Source: Virgisporangium aliadipatigenens | GTDB taxonomy: Bacteria; Actinomycetota; Actinomycetes; Mycobacteriales; Micromonosporaceae | Length of the DNA: 37,516 bases | Direction: 5' to 3' | NCBI RefSeq assembly: GCF_016863615.1 | Contig: NZ_BOPF01000065.1 | Coordinates: 1 to 37,516 of the forward strand | In this document: positions 15,579 through 23,741 of the stretch, piece by piece | Numbering within the stretch: position 1 is the stretch's first letter | Layout: the number at the start of each line of letters is the position of its first letter | Notes under the pieces: generated by a model | Seen by the model: only the letters and a program-made list of their open reading frames with translations | Told to the model about the DNA's origin: nothing | Databases searched by the model: none | Made by a program: the position numbers and the translations under genes

Positions 15579-16825
15579 CCGACTACTGGTGCGAGCACGC
15601 GTGGCTCGACACCGGCCCCGTCGCGGGGGTGCGGGTCTCCGTTGTGGACGGTCGCTTCACGGCTGTCGCTCCCGGGTCTTCCTCCGACGGCCTTCCGCGG
15701 CTGCGGGGCGTGAGCCTGCCCGGCTTCGCCAACGCGCACTCGCACGCCTTCCACCGGGCGCTGCGCGGCCGGACCCACGACGGCGCGGGGTCCTTCTGGA
15801 CCTGGCGGGAACGCATGTACGCGACGGCCGCGGAGTTGGATCCCGACTCGTATCACGCGCTCGCGACCCGGGTGTACCGCGAGATGGCCCGGGCCGGGAT
15901 CACCTGCGTGGGCGAGTTCCACTACCTGCACCACGCGCCGGGCGGCGTGCGCTACGCCGATCCCAACGCGATGGGGGTCGCGCTGATCGAGGCGGCCCGG
16001 GAGGCGGGGATCCGGATCACGTTGCTGGACACCTGCTACCTGACGTCCACAGTGGACGGTGCGCCGTTGGCGGGGGTGCAGGGACGGTTCGGCGACGGCG
16101 ACGCCTCCGCGTGGGCCGCGCGGGTCTCCCTGCTCTCCGCACCGGCGTTCGCGACGATCGGCGCGGCCGTCCACAGTGTCCGGTCGGTGCCGGCCGGTGA
16201 GCTGGCGGTCGTGGCTTCCTGGGCCGCTTCGCGGAACGCGCCGCTGCACGTACACCTCTCCGAGCAGCCCGCCGAGAACGACGCCTGCCTGGCCGTCCAC
16301 GGATGCACCCCGACGCAGCTCCTGCACCAGCACGGCGTGCTCGGCGAACGCACCACCGCCGTGCACGCCACGCACCTGACGGAGGCCGACATCGCACTCC
16401 TCGGCGCCACGCGCACCGGCACCTGCCTGTGCCCCACCACCGAACGCGACCTCGCCGACGGCCTCGGCCCGGCCGGCCCGCTGGCGAGCGCCGGCAGCCC
16501 GCTGTGCACCGGCTCCGACTCGCACGCCGTGATCGACCCGTTCGAGGAGGCACGCGGGGTCGAGCTGCACGAACGGCTGCGCACCGGCCGGCGCGGCACG
16601 TTCTCCCCCGGTGCTCTCGTAAACGCCGGGACGGTCGCCGGGCACGCGGCGCTCGGCTGGTCCGACGCCGGCCGGATCGCCCCCGGGTACCGCGCGGATC
16701 TGGTGGTGACGGCGCTCGACTCCGACCGCACGGACGGGGTGGACCCGGCGCAGGCGGTGTTCGCGGCGACGGCCGCCGACGTGCGTGGGGTCATGGCCGA
16801 CGGGGTCTGGATCGTGGGCTCATGA
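15569..16825 (+). CDS. hutF: formimidoylglutamate deiminase
   Basis: 418 aa. Amidohydrolase-superfamily enzyme that deiminates N-formimino-L-glutamate to N-formyl-L-glutamate and ammonia. Metal-binding motif [13 protein letters not shown] lies near residues 54-66; further conserved parts are [10 protein letters not shown], the HATHLT segment and [17 protein letters not shown]. The GTG at 15569 overlaps the end of the M20 gene by 10 bp, and the stop overlaps hutI by 4 bp (ATGA). HutF defines the five-step hut pathway that needs a formylglutamate amidohydrolase afterwards. Full length. Confidence 0.93.
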   Translation: MAVADYWCEHAWLDTGPVAGVRVSVVDGRFTAVAPGSSSDGLPRLRGVSLPGFANAHSHAFHRALRGRTHDGAGSFWTWRERMYATAAELDPDSYHALATRVYREMARAGITCVGEFHYLHHAPGGVRYADPNAMGVALIEAAREAGIRITLLDTCYLTSTVDGAPLAGVQGRFGDGDASAWAARVSLLSAPAFATIGAAVHSVRSVPAGELAVVASWAASRNAPLHVHLSEQPAENDACLAVHGCTPTQLLHQHGVLGERTTAVHATHLTEADIALLGATRTGTCLCPTTERDLADGLGPAGPLASAGSPLCTGSDSHAVIDPFEEARGVELHERLRTGRRGTFSPGALVNAGTVAGHAALGWSDAGRIAPGYRADLVVTALDSDRTDGVDPAQAVFAATAADVRGVMADGVWIVGS

Positions 16826-18003
16826 GCGCAGCGCACAGCGGCGGAGCGCCCGGCAGTCTGCTTGTCACGGGCATCGGGGAGTTGCTCACCAACGATCCAG
16901 ATCTCGGCACGCTCACGGATGCGGCGATCCTGCTCGACCGCGGGACCGTCGCGTGGATCGGCCCGGCGTCGCGGGCGCCGGCCGCCGACCGCGCGCTGGA
17001 CGCCGGCGGCGCGGCCGTCATACCCGGCTTCGTGGACTCGCACGCGCATCTCGTCTTCGCCGGCGACCGCTCGGTGGAGTTCGCGGCGCGGATGGCCGGG
17101 GCGCACTACACCGGCGGCGGCATCCGCACGACCGTGGCCGCCACCCGCGCCGCCTCCTCCTCCGCGCTCCGCGCCCGGACCGAGAAGCTGGTGCGTGAGG
17201 CGCTCGCCCAGGGCACCACGACGATCGAGATCAAATCCGGGTACGGGCTGACCGTCGAGGACGAGGTGCGCGCGCTGCGGATCGCCGGCGAGTTCACCGC
17301 CGAGACGACGTTCCTGGGGGCGCACGTGGTGCCGTCCGATGTGGACGGTGACGAGTACACCGCCCTCGTGTGCGGTGCCATGATGGCCGCGGCCGCCCCG
17401 CACGCCCGCTGGGTCGACGTGTTCTGCGAGACGGGCGCGTTCACGCCGGAACAGTCCGAGGCGGTGCTGCGGGCCGGTGTCGCACACGGCCTCGGGGCGC
17501 GCATCCACGCCAACCAGTTGGGCCCCGGCCCCGGTGTGCGGCTCGCCGTCGAGCTGGGCGCGGCGAGCGCGGACCACTGCACCCATCTCGGCGATGACGA
17601 CGTCGACGCACTGTCCACCTCGGACACCGTGGCCACGCTGCTGCCGGGTGCGGAGTTCTCCACCCGTTCGCCGTACCCGGACGGCCGGCGGCTCCTCGAC
17701 GCCGGTGTGTCCGTGGCGCTCGCGACGGACTGCAATCCCGGGTCGTCGTTCACGACGTCGATGCCGTTCTGCGTGGCGCTGGCGGTGCGCGAGTGCGGGC
17801 TCACGCCGACCGAGGCCGTCGTGGCGGCCACCCGCGGCGGGGCGAAGGCGTTGCGGCGCGGCGATGTCGGGCACCTCGGCGTCGGCGCCCGCGCCGATCT
17901 CGTCGTGCTCGACGCCCCTTCTCATCTGTACCTGGCCTACCGACCGGGTGTGCCCCTCGTGGGCACGGTCGTGCACAACGGAGAGATCGCATGGAAACGG
18001 TGA
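16822..18003 (+). CDS. hutI: imidazolonepropionase
   Basis: 393 aa. Hydrolyses 4-imidazolone-5-propionate to N-formimino-L-glutamate. Metal ligands are visible in [11 protein letters not shown]; substrate and family blocks include [42 protein letters not shown] and ATDCNPGSS. The ATG at 16822 overlaps the hutF stop by 4 bp. The 3' end runs 13 bp into hutH. Its first codons (ATGAGCGCAGCGCAC) resemble the intergenic repeat-like sequences noted elsewhere in the window. Complete, normal length. Confidence 0.95.
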   Translation: MSAAHSGGAPGSLLVTGIGELLTNDPDLGTLTDAAILLDRGTVAWIGPASRAPAADRALDAGGAAVIPGFVDSHAHLVFAGDRSVEFAARMAGAHYTGGGIRTTVAATRAASSSALRARTEKLVREALAQGTTTIEIKSGYGLTVEDEVRALRIAGEFTAETTFLGAHVVPSDVDGDEYTALVCGAMMAAAAPHARWVDVFCETGAFTPEQSEAVLRAGVAHGLGARIHANQLGPGPGVRLAVELGAASADHCTHLGDDDVDALSTSDTVATLLPGAEFSTRSPYPDGRRLLDAGVSVALATDCNPGSSFTTSMPFCVALAVRECGLTPTEAVVAATRGGAKALRRGDVGHLGVGARADLVVLDAPSHLYLAYRPGVPLVGTVVHNGEIAWKR

Positions 18004-19523
18004 CGGTGACGGCGGCCGGTGTGACGGCCTCGGACGTGGTGGCGGTGGCGCGACACGGCGCCCGCGTGGTGCTGGGCGACGACGCGATCGCCGCCATGCG
18101 CGCGAGTCGGTCCATTGTGGACGACATCGAGAAGGACGCCCGTCCCGTGTACGGGGTCTCGACCGGTTTCGGTGCGCTCGCCCAGACGTTCATTCCGCCG
18201 GAACGGCGTGCCGAGCTCCAGCACGCCCTGATCCGTTCGCACGCCGCGGGGCTCGGCGCGCCCATGCCGGCCGAGGTCGTGCGGGCGATGATCCTGCTGC
18301 GGGTGCGCTCGCTGGCCCTGGGCCACTCCGGCGTTCGTCCCGTCGTGGCGCAGGCGCTCGTCGACCTGCTCAACGCCGGCATCGTCCCCTGGGTGCCGGA
18401 ACACGGTTCGCTCGGCGCCTCCGGCGACCTCGCTCCGCTGGCGCACTGCGCGCTGACGCTCCTCGGCGAGGGCTGGGTGGTCGACCGGCGCGGCAACGGG
18501 CGCCATCCCGCGGGGCCGGCCCTGGCCGCGGCCGGGCTCACGCCGATCGCGCTCTCCTCGAAAGAAGGGCTCGCGCTGATCAACGGCACCGACGGGATGC
18601 TGGGCATGCTGCTGCTGGCGATCGCCGACGCCGGGCACCTGTTCCGGATGGCCGACGTGACGGCCGCGCTCGCGATCGAGGCGATGCTCGGCAGCGACCG
18701 CCCGTTCATGCCCGAACTGCACACCATCCGGCCGCATCCCGGCCAGGCGGCCTCCGCCGCGAACATCCACCGCCTGCTGCAGCACTCCGGCGTCATGGCC
18801 TCGCACAAGAACGACGCGTGTCACGCCGTTCAGGACGCCTACGCCATGCGCTGCGCCCCGCAGGTCGCCGGCGCGGCACGGGACACGCTCGGCTTCGTCA
18901 CCGACGTCGCCGGTCGCGAGCTCCGGTCCATTGTGGACAATCCCGTGGTCCTGCCGGACGGCCGGGTCGAGTCGACCGGCAACTTCCACGGTGCCCCGCT
19001 CGGCTTCGCGGCCGACTATCTGGCGATCGCCGCCGCCGAGGTGGGCGCCATCAGCGAACGCCGCACCGATCGGCTGCTCGACGTGACGCGCAACCGCGGG
19101 CTGCCGCCGTTCCTCACGCCGGATCCGGGGGTCAACTCGGGACTGATGATCGCCCAGTACACGGCGGCCGGCATCGTCGCCGAGAACCGTCGCCTCGCGG
19201 CACCGGCCAGTGTGGACAGTCTGCCGACGTCGGGCATGCAGGAGGACCACGTCTCGATGGGCTGGGCGGCGACGGTCAAGCTGCGCCGCGTTCTGGACAA
19301 CCTGGTGAGCCTGCTCGCCGTGGAACTGCTGGCGGGTGCGCGGGGGTTGGCGTTGCGGGCTCCGCTCGTTCCCTCGAAATCGGGTGAGATCGCGATCCGG
19401 ATGCTCGGGTCGAAGCCGGGGCCCGACGAGTTTCTCGCGCCCGTCGTGGAGGCGGCGCGCGACCTGCTCGCGGGGCCGGCGCTGCGCGCGGAGATCGAGG
19501 CGGCGGTGGGGACGCTCAACTGA
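17991..19523 (+). CDS. hutH: histidine ammonia-lyase
   Basis: 510 aa. Converts histidine to urocanate and ammonia, the first step of the pathway, though encoded last in the operon. The self-processing MIO triad Ala143-Ser144-Gly145 lies in [14 protein letters not shown]. Other landmarks are [13 protein letters not shown] near the N-terminus (MIO-proximal Tyr), NGTDGM, and [12 protein letters not shown]. The ATG at 17991 has GGAGAG 6 nt upstream, inside the end of hutI. The gene contains two in-frame GTCCATTGTGGAC palindromes. Its 3' end overlaps the convergent unknown gene by 8 bp. No hut repressor is encoded in this window. Confidence 0.95.
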   Translation: METVTVTAAGVTASDVVAVARHGARVVLGDDAIAAMRASRSIVDDIEKDARPVYGVSTGFGALAQTFIPPERRAELQHALIRSHAAGLGAPMPAEVVRAMILLRVRSLALGHSGVRPVVAQALVDLLNAGIVPWVPEHGSLGASGDLAPLAHCALTLLGEGWVVDRRGNGRHPAGPALAAAGLTPIALSSKEGLALINGTDGMLGMLLLAIADAGHLFRMADVTAALAIEAMLGSDRPFMPELHTIRPHPGQAASAANIHRLLQHSGVMASHKNDACHAVQDAYAMRCAPQVAGAARDTLGFVTDVAGRELRSIVDNPVVLPDGRVESTGNFHGAPLGFAADYLAIAAAEVGAISERRTDRLLDVTRNRGLPPFLTPDPGVNSGLMIAQYTAAGIVAENRRLAAPASVDSLPTSGMQEDHVSMGWAATVKLRRVLDNLVSLLAVELLAGARGLALRAPLVPSKSGEIAIRMLGSKPGPDEFLAPVVEAARDLLAGPALRAEIEAAVGTLN

Positions 19524-20142
19524 GCCCGAGGTCGCTGCGGAACCGGTTGTACTCCTCGAACGGCCAGTGCCCGTGGTCCTTCGCGCGGTTGCCGTAGCAG
19601 GGATAGTCGCCGGTGAGCGTCCAGCCGAGCGCGGGGTCGTGCGTCCACGCGTAGTCGTCCTCCGGCACGGGCATCAGGAGCCGCTCGGCGAGGCGGGTCG
19701 CCTCCGCGCCCGCGAAGACGCCCACCCGCTCGACGGCGGCGGCGATCTCCTTGCGGCGGGCGGCCAACAGCTCACCCTCGTCCGAGCCGTGCCCGACGAA
19801 GCTCGCGAGCAGCAGCAGCGTCAGGTCGGGCGTGAGCCCCCCGGGCTGCGGCAGGGCGGCGTAGGCCCGCACCTCTTCCCAGCGCAGGCACCACGGCGCC
19901 CAGCGGGCCTGGTCCCAGTGGCCCAGTTCGTGTTCCTGCCCCGCGGCGAGGTAGAGCGTGAACATCCCGGCCTGTACGTCCAGCCGGAGCCGGGTGCCAC
20001 CGACCGTCGCGAAGTCCAGCCGGAACCCGCCGTGATCTGCTTCGAAGCGCTCCTCGGCCGCCATCAGGTCGAAGTCGTCCGCGTCCTCGTCGAGGGTGTA
20101 CAGCCGCCAGAAGTCGCGGGTGCGCAGGAGCTCGGAGATCAC
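19516..20142 (-). CDS. conserved protein of unknown function downstream of rdgB
   Basis: 208 aa, soluble, no signal peptide or membrane segment. It is rich in Trp, Leu and acidic residues, with features such as ELGHWDQARWAPWCLRWEEV and a C-terminal GDYPCYGNRAKDHGHWPFEEYNRF. I do not recognise the family. The GTG at 20142 overlaps the rdgB stop by 4 bp (GTGA), so it is translated with the rph-rdgB operon. The acidic N-terminal segment (DEDADDFDLM) and internal symmetry suggest a folded binding domain rather than an enzyme, but no catalytic motif is evident. It meets hutH tail to tail with an 8-bp overlap. Confidence 0.8.
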   Translation of the reverse strand: MISELLRTRDFWRLYTLDEDADDFDLMAAEERFEADHGGFRLDFATVGGTRLRLDVQAGMFTLYLAAGQEHELGHWDQARWAPWCLRWEEVRAYAALPQPGGLTPDLTLLLLASFVGHGSDEGELLAARRKEIAAAVERVGVFAGAEATRLAERLLMPVPEDDYAWTHDPALGWTLTGDYPCYGNRAKDHGHWPFEEYNRFRSDLGLS

Positions 20143-20717
20143 CCCAGCTTTTGTATCAGGGCGCGGAAAGCCTTCCCTCGATGGCTGATCGCGTCCTTCT
20201 CCGCCGGGGACAGCTCCGCGCTGGTGCGGGTCTCCCCCTCGGGCACGAACAGCGGGTCGTAGCCGAACCCGCCGTCGCCGCGCGGCGTGCGGATGAGGCG
20301 GCCGCGCATCTCGCCGTGCACCACCTCCTCGGAACCGTCCGGCCGCACCAGCGCCACCGCGCAGACGAACGCCGCACCGAGGTGCTCGTCCGGCACGTCG
20401 CCCACCTGGGCGAGCAGCAGCCGGTTGTTGGCCTCGTCGTCGCCGTGCCGGCCCGACCAGCGCGCGCTGAACACGCCCGGCATGCCGTTGAGGGCGTCGA
20501 CGGCGATGCCCGAGTCGTCGGCGATCGTCGGGATCCCGGTGAACCGCACGCCCTCGCGCGCCTTGAGCAGCGCGTTGTCGGCGAACGTCAGCCCGGTCTC
20601 CGGCGCCTCCTCGTACGGCGGCAGGTCGTCGAGCCCCACCACCTCGAACCGGCCCTCGGCGAGGCGCCGCAGTTCGGCGAGCTTCTTCGCGTTGCGGCTG
20701 GCGAGCAGGTACCTCAT
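20139..20717 (-). CDS. rdgB: RdgB/HAM1 family non-canonical purine NTP pyrophosphatase
   Basis: 192 aa. Hydrolyses dITP, dXTP/XTP and ITP to monophosphates, cleaning the nucleotide pool. Family marks are visible: [10 protein letters not shown] (nucleotide-binding N-terminus), [22 protein letters not shown] and [13 protein letters not shown], and SHRGKAF near the C-terminus. The ATG at 20717 overlaps the rph stop by 4 bp (ATGA), confirming an rph-rdgB unit as in mycobacteria (Rv1340-Rv1341). Complete. Confidence 0.95.
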   Translation of the reverse strand: MRYLLASRNAKKLAELRRLAEGRFEVVGLDDLPPYEEAPETGLTFADNALLKAREGVRFTGIPTIADDSGIAVDALNGMPGVFSARWSGRHGDDEANNRLLLAQVGDVPDEHLGAAFVCAVALVRPDGSEEVVHGEMRGRLIRTPRGDGGFGYDPLFVPEGETRTSAELSPAEKDAISHRGKAFRALIQKLG

Positions 20718-21442
20718 GCGGAGAGTGCCAACTGCTGGATCTTGGCCAGCTCGGCGCAGCCGGCGACCCCCAGGTCGAGCAGGGCGTTGAGCTGCGCGCG
20801 GTCGAAGACGTCCTGCTCGCCGGTGCCCTGCACCTCGACGAAGTCGCCGGTGCCGGTGCAGACGACGTTCATGTCGACGTCGGCGACGACGTCCTCCTCG
20901 TAGCAGAGGTCCAGCCGCGGCTGCCCGCCGATGACGCCCACGCTGACGGCCGCGACGGAACGGTGCAGCACCTGCTCCGGCCGCCCCGCCAGCTTCTTCT
21001 GCGCGGCGATCCAGTGCACGGCGTCGGCGACGGCCACGAACGCGCCGGTGATCGCCGCCGTGCGGGTCCCACCGTCGGCCTGCAGCACGTCGCAGTCGAT
21101 GACGATGCTGTTCTCGCCGAGCGCCTTGAGGTCCAGACACGTCCGCAGCGAACGCCCGATCAGCCGCGAGATCTCGTGCGTGCGCCCACCGACCTTGCCG
21201 CGCACACTCTCCCGGTCGTTACGCGTCGTGGTGGCCCGCGGCAGCATCGAGTACTCGGCGGTCAGCCAACCCAGGCCGGAACCCTTGCGCCAGCGCGGCA
21301 CCCCCTCGGTGACGCTGGCGGTGCAGAGCACCCGCGTCTGCCCGAACTCCACCAGCACCGAGCCTTCGGGGTGGGTGGTCCAGTTGCGGGTCAGGCTCAC
21401 CGGGCGGAGCTGGTCCGGGGCGCGGTCATCGGGGCGAGACAT
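20714..21442 (-). CDS. rph: ribonuclease PH
   Basis: 242 aa. Phosphate-dependent 3'-5' exoribonuclease that trims tRNA 3' ends. Conserved parts: [33 protein letters not shown], the [23 protein letters not shown] phosphate/RNA region and [19 protein letters not shown]. The ATG at 21442 has no ribosome binding site, but a TAGGGT box ends 6 nt upstream, so the mRNA is probably leaderless. First gene of a three-gene unit with rdgB and an unknown gene. In M. tuberculosis the homolog directly follows murI and Rv1339; here 3.5 kb of other genes lie between. Confidence 0.95.
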   Translation of the reverse strand: MSRPDDRAPDQLRPVSLTRNWTTHPEGSVLVEFGQTRVLCTASVTEGVPRWRKGSGLGWLTAEYSMLPRATTTRNDRESVRGKVGGRTHEISRLIGRSLRTCLDLKALGENSIVIDCDVLQADGGTRTAAITGAFVAVADAVHWIAAQKKLAGRPEQVLHRSVAAVSVGVIGGQPRLDLCYEEDVVADVDMNVVCTGTGDFVEVQGTGEQDVFDRAQLNALLDLGVAGCAELAKIQQLALSA

Positions 21443-21448
21443 ACGCCC

Positions 21449-21454
21449 ACCCTA
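21449..21454 (-). promoter_or_regulatory. putative -10 box of a leaderless promoter for rph
   Basis: On the minus strand TAGGGT is followed by 6 nt (GGGCGT) and then the ATG at 21442. No Shine-Dalgarno sequence is present. Confidence 0.45.
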
Positions 21455-21488
21455 TGGCGCCCGGTCACCTCCGCCCGGTGCGGGGGGC

Positions 21489-21785
21489 TCAGGCGGCCAC
21501 GATCTCCACGCTGAGCCTCGCGTCGAGCGCCGCCGCCACCCGTTCCAGCACGGTCAGCGTGGGGATCCCGCCGCCGGCCTCCAGGCGGGCGACCGCCGAC
21601 TGGGTCATGCCGGCCGCTGCCCCGAGCCGGCTCTGGCTCCAGCCGCGCTCCTCCCGCATCCGCCGCACTGTCTGCCCGATCTCGAACGCCATCCGCGCGG
21701 CCCCGTACGCGTCGGCCGCACCGGGCTCCGCCAGGCGCCGCTCACGCAGCTCAGACCAGGTCTCCTCGCGCTCCACCACCGTCAC
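21489..21785 (-). CDS. XRE-family HTH antitoxin (HigA-like)
   Basis: 98 aa. Residues about 34-90 form an XRE/Cro helix-turn-helix: IGQTVRRMREERGWSQSRLGAAAG, then MTQSAVARLEAGGGIPTLTVLERVAAALDA. The GTG at 21785 overlaps the toxin stop by 4 bp (GTGA). A second GTG two codons later (21779) has better spacing to GAGGAGG and may be the real start. Its position after a RelE/HigB-like toxin gene makes it the likely antitoxin and DNA-binding autorepressor, with the 20-bp palindrome over the toxin start as its operator. Toxin-first order is typical of HigBA. Confidence 0.85.
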   Translation of the reverse strand: MTVVEREETWSELRERRLAEPGAADAYGAARMAFEIGQTVRRMREERGWSQSRLGAAAGMTQSAVARLEAGGGIPTLTVLERVAAALDARLSVEIVAA

Positions 21786-22126
21786 CCCTCCTCGACCGTG
21801 TGCCGCCGCTCGATACACCGCGCCATCGCCGCCCATGCCCGCCCCACCTCCCGCGCCTCGCGCTGCTGCGTCTTCTTGAACACGGTCAGCAGGACGATCC
21901 GCCGCTGCGGTGCGATCCAGTACGTGGCGCGTATCGGCTGCCCGTCGAGGTGGAACCGGCGCTCCCGTAACGCTCCGCATAGCTGCCGCGTGTGCGGCCC
22001 GGAGAGCAGGACACCGCGCCGGGCGAGGAGGTCGATGTGGAAGGCGGCCGTTGCGAACGCCGTTGTGGACAGGCTTTCGAGCCATCCGCGCAGCTCAGGC
22101 TCAAGCTCCACGCCACCCCAAGTCAT
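21782..22126 (-). CDS. RelE/HigB-like toxin (phage-derived Gp49-like family)
   Basis: 114 aa. Similar to the Gp49-like HigB family: N-terminal ELEPELRGWLESL, central RELCGALRERRFHLDGQ-like segment (here QLCGALRERRFHL), IRATYWIAPQRRIVLLTVFKKTQQ and a C-terminal helix with REVGRAWAAMARCIERR. Such toxins cut mRNA at the ribosome; basic and aromatic residues in ATYW and FKKTQQ fit that fold. The ATG at 22126 lies in a 20-bp palindrome that also contains a -10-like TAGCGT 7 nt upstream, so the mRNA is probably leaderless. An in-frame start at 22156 would precede that palindrome and is less likely. Coupled by 4 bp to the HTH antitoxin. Confidence 0.8.
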   Translation of the reverse strand: MTWGGVELEPELRGWLESLSTTAFATAAFHIDLLARRGVLLSGPHTRQLCGALRERRFHLDGQPIRATYWIAPQRRIVLLTVFKKTQQREAREVGRAWAAMARCIERRHTVEEG

Positions 22127-22142
22127 AGCGTCGACGCTATGA
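22123..22142. promoter_or_regulatory. 20-bp perfect palindrome over the toxin promoter and start codon
   Basis: TCATAGCGTCGACGCTATGA is self-complementary over all 20 bases. On the minus strand it contains TAGCGT (a TAnnnT -10 box, 22134-22139), a 7-nt gap and the toxin ATG (22124-22126). Binding of the HTH antitoxin here would block both -10 recognition and transcription start. Because it is symmetric, the plus strand has the same -10/ATG layout. Confidence 0.65.
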
Positions 22143-22159
22143 AGGGGGTACGACAAGAT

Positions 22160-22192
22160 GCTTCCCCAAAGTCATGGCTTCCCCAAGGTCAT
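22160..22192. repeat. direct repeat upstream of the toxin gene
   Basis: GCTTCCCCAAAGTCAT (22160-22175) and GCTTCCCCAAGGTCAT (22177-22192) differ at one base and lie 17 bp apart. A shorter third match, ACCCCAAGTCAT, covers the toxin's first codons (22115-22126). On the minus strand each reads ATGACYTTGGGG. They may be extra regulator sites or a local duplication of the toxin start. Confidence 0.55.
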
Positions 22193-22209
22193 GCACGCCG
22201 AAACGGCGC

Positions 22210-22404
22210 TCAGCCGCGGCCGACCCGCGGATACCCGGCGCCGTAATAGGGCTCGCAGCGCATGTCGAGCACGTCGTCCGCCGCCAGGTTGGCGACCATG
22301 GCGGCGAGCCGCCCACCCGGCACCAGGATCTCCGTGCGCGAGTCCGAGCGGATCACTGTCAGTCGCCACAGCCGTTCGAGGGAGAACTCGACGAACCTCG
22401 CCAT
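22210..22404 (-). CDS. small protein of unknown function (64 aa)
   Basis: 64 aa, starting MARFVEFSLERLWRLTVIRS and ending CEPYYGAGYPRVGRG. The ATG at 22404 has an excellent ribosome binding site (GAGGAGG, 6 nt upstream), which supports it as a real gene despite its size. It is soluble with a mixed helix and strand pattern; no known motif. It lies 84 bp upstream of the toxin gene on the same strand and could be co-transcribed or carry its own promoter. A role with the toxin/antitoxin pair is possible but not shown. The 178 bp upstream (22405-22582) is less GC-rich and holds no gene I can support. Confidence 0.6.
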   Translation of the reverse strand: MARFVEFSLERLWRLTVIRSDSRTEILVPGGRLAAMVANLAADDVLDMRCEPYYGAGYPRVGRG

Positions 22405-22582
22405 GGCCGCCCTCCTCAACGCCTCCGGTGACGGTCTAACGCACAACTCGTCCGTGGGGAACGGCCCAGCGGCAGTCACGGTGCGTCATCGTAACGGCAG
22501 AGGCGTAGCGAAGTACAACCAGGAATACACGCAGCGTGATCATGGAAAGCCATCGAATCCCGACTACACAGCGTGCGGAGGG

Positions 22583-23698
22583 TCAAATCGACCGGCCGAG
22601 AGCCCGCAATCCGACAGTGGCACCGTGCACAGTCAAGAAGCCCTCGACGGCGGCGGGCCAGCCGTAACGTTCGGCGCGCGCCCGGGCCGCCGCGCGCCGG
22701 GCCGCCTCCGGCCGCGCGAGGAGTTCCCGCACGCCGGAGGCGAGATCCGCGCCGTCCGTCGCCACTCCCGCGTCGCCGATCACCTCCGGCAGCGCGCTGG
22801 TTCGGTCAACCACCACGGGGGAACCGCTGGCGAGAGCCTCCAACGCGGCAAGCCCGAAGGTCTCGATCGGCCCCGGTGCGAGCACCACGTCGGCCGTTGC
22901 CAGCAGGGCCGCGACGTGGTGCCGGTCCGGGATGAAGCGCTCGAAGCGCACCGGCAGGTCGCCGGCGTCGCGTTCGAGCCGGTCCCGCAGCGGTCCGTCA
23001 CCCGCAACCACGAGCACCGCCGGCACGCCCTCGGCCCGCAGCGCGCGCAGCGCCTCGATCGACCGGTCCGGCCGCTTCTCCGACGACAGCCGTCCACAGT
23101 GGACCAGCAGCACCGTGTCCGGTGATGCGTAGCGCAGCCGCAGGTCGGGATCGCGCCGCCGCGGATGGAACACCTCCAGGTCGACCCCGAGCGGCACGCG
23201 CACGAGGTTCTCCGCGCCGAGCCGCGCGAACTCCCGCCCGGCCCACGCCGTCGTGCACAGCACGGTGTCGTAGGAGGCGGCGGAGCGGGCGTTCAGCGGG
23301 TCGGCGAGGCGGCTCATCCCGATCGCGCCGAGCAGTCCCGCCAGGCTCTCGTGCGAGACCATCACCGACGGGATGGCGCGTTCGCGCGCCCACCGGCCGG
23401 TCCAGCGCAGCGTGAACCGGTCCGAGACCTCCAGCCGGTCGGGTGCCAGTTCTTCCAGGAGCCGGCGGACCGGCCGCTTGCGCAGCAGCACCCGGTATCC
23501 CCCGGTGAACGGCACCACCGGCCCCGGCAGCGTGATCACCCGCCCCTGCGCGGAGACCTCGTCGGTGTACGAGTCGCCGGGGACGATCAGCACGGTGTCG
23601 TGACCCGCGGCCGTGTAGCCCTCGCCGAGTTCGCGCAGCGCGGTGCGGAGCCCCCCGGAGCGCGCCGTCACGAAGTTGGCCAGCCGCACAATCCTCAT
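22583..23698 (-). CDS. GT4-family glycosyltransferase
   Basis: 371 aa. GT-B fold retaining glycosyltransferase: N-terminal acceptor domain (about 1-180; LANFVTARSGGLRTALRELG Gly-rich loop), C-terminal donor domain with VHCGRLSSEKRPDRSIEAL (diphosphate binding Arg/Lys) and the EX7E-type segment PGPIETFGLAALEALASGSPVV. It is probably a mannosyl or glucosyl transferase acting on lipid-linked or envelope glycan at the membrane; the acceptor is not identifiable. It follows an MgtA-like gene by 43 bp on the same strand. An RNA-level link with that gene is likely. The ATG at 23698 opens the fold directly, but its ribosome binding site is poor. Confidence 0.88.
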   Translation of the reverse strand: MRIVRLANFVTARSGGLRTALRELGEGYTAAGHDTVLIVPGDSYTDEVSAQGRVITLPGPVVPFTGGYRVLLRKRPVRRLLEELAPDRLEVSDRFTLRWTGRWARERAIPSVMVSHESLAGLLGAIGMSRLADPLNARSAASYDTVLCTTAWAGREFARLGAENLVRVPLGVDLEVFHPRRRDPDLRLRYASPDTVLLVHCGRLSSEKRPDRSIEALRALRAEGVPAVLVVAGDGPLRDRLERDAGDLPVRFERFIPDRHHVAALLATADVVLAPGPIETFGLAALEALASGSPVVVDRTSALPEVIGDAGVATDGADLASGVRELLARPEAARRAAARARAERYGWPAAVEGFLTVHGATVGLRALGRSI

Positions 23699-23709
23699 GT
23701 GCCGGCCCG

Positions 23710-23733
23710 CTCAGTGTGCGCCTCAGTGTGCGC
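23710..23733. repeat. 12-bp perfect tandem duplication
   Basis: CTCAGTGTGCGC occurs twice in direct tandem in the short gap between the two glycosyltransferase genes. It looks like a slippage duplication. Confidence 0.6.
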
Positions 23734-23741
23734 CGATGCCG

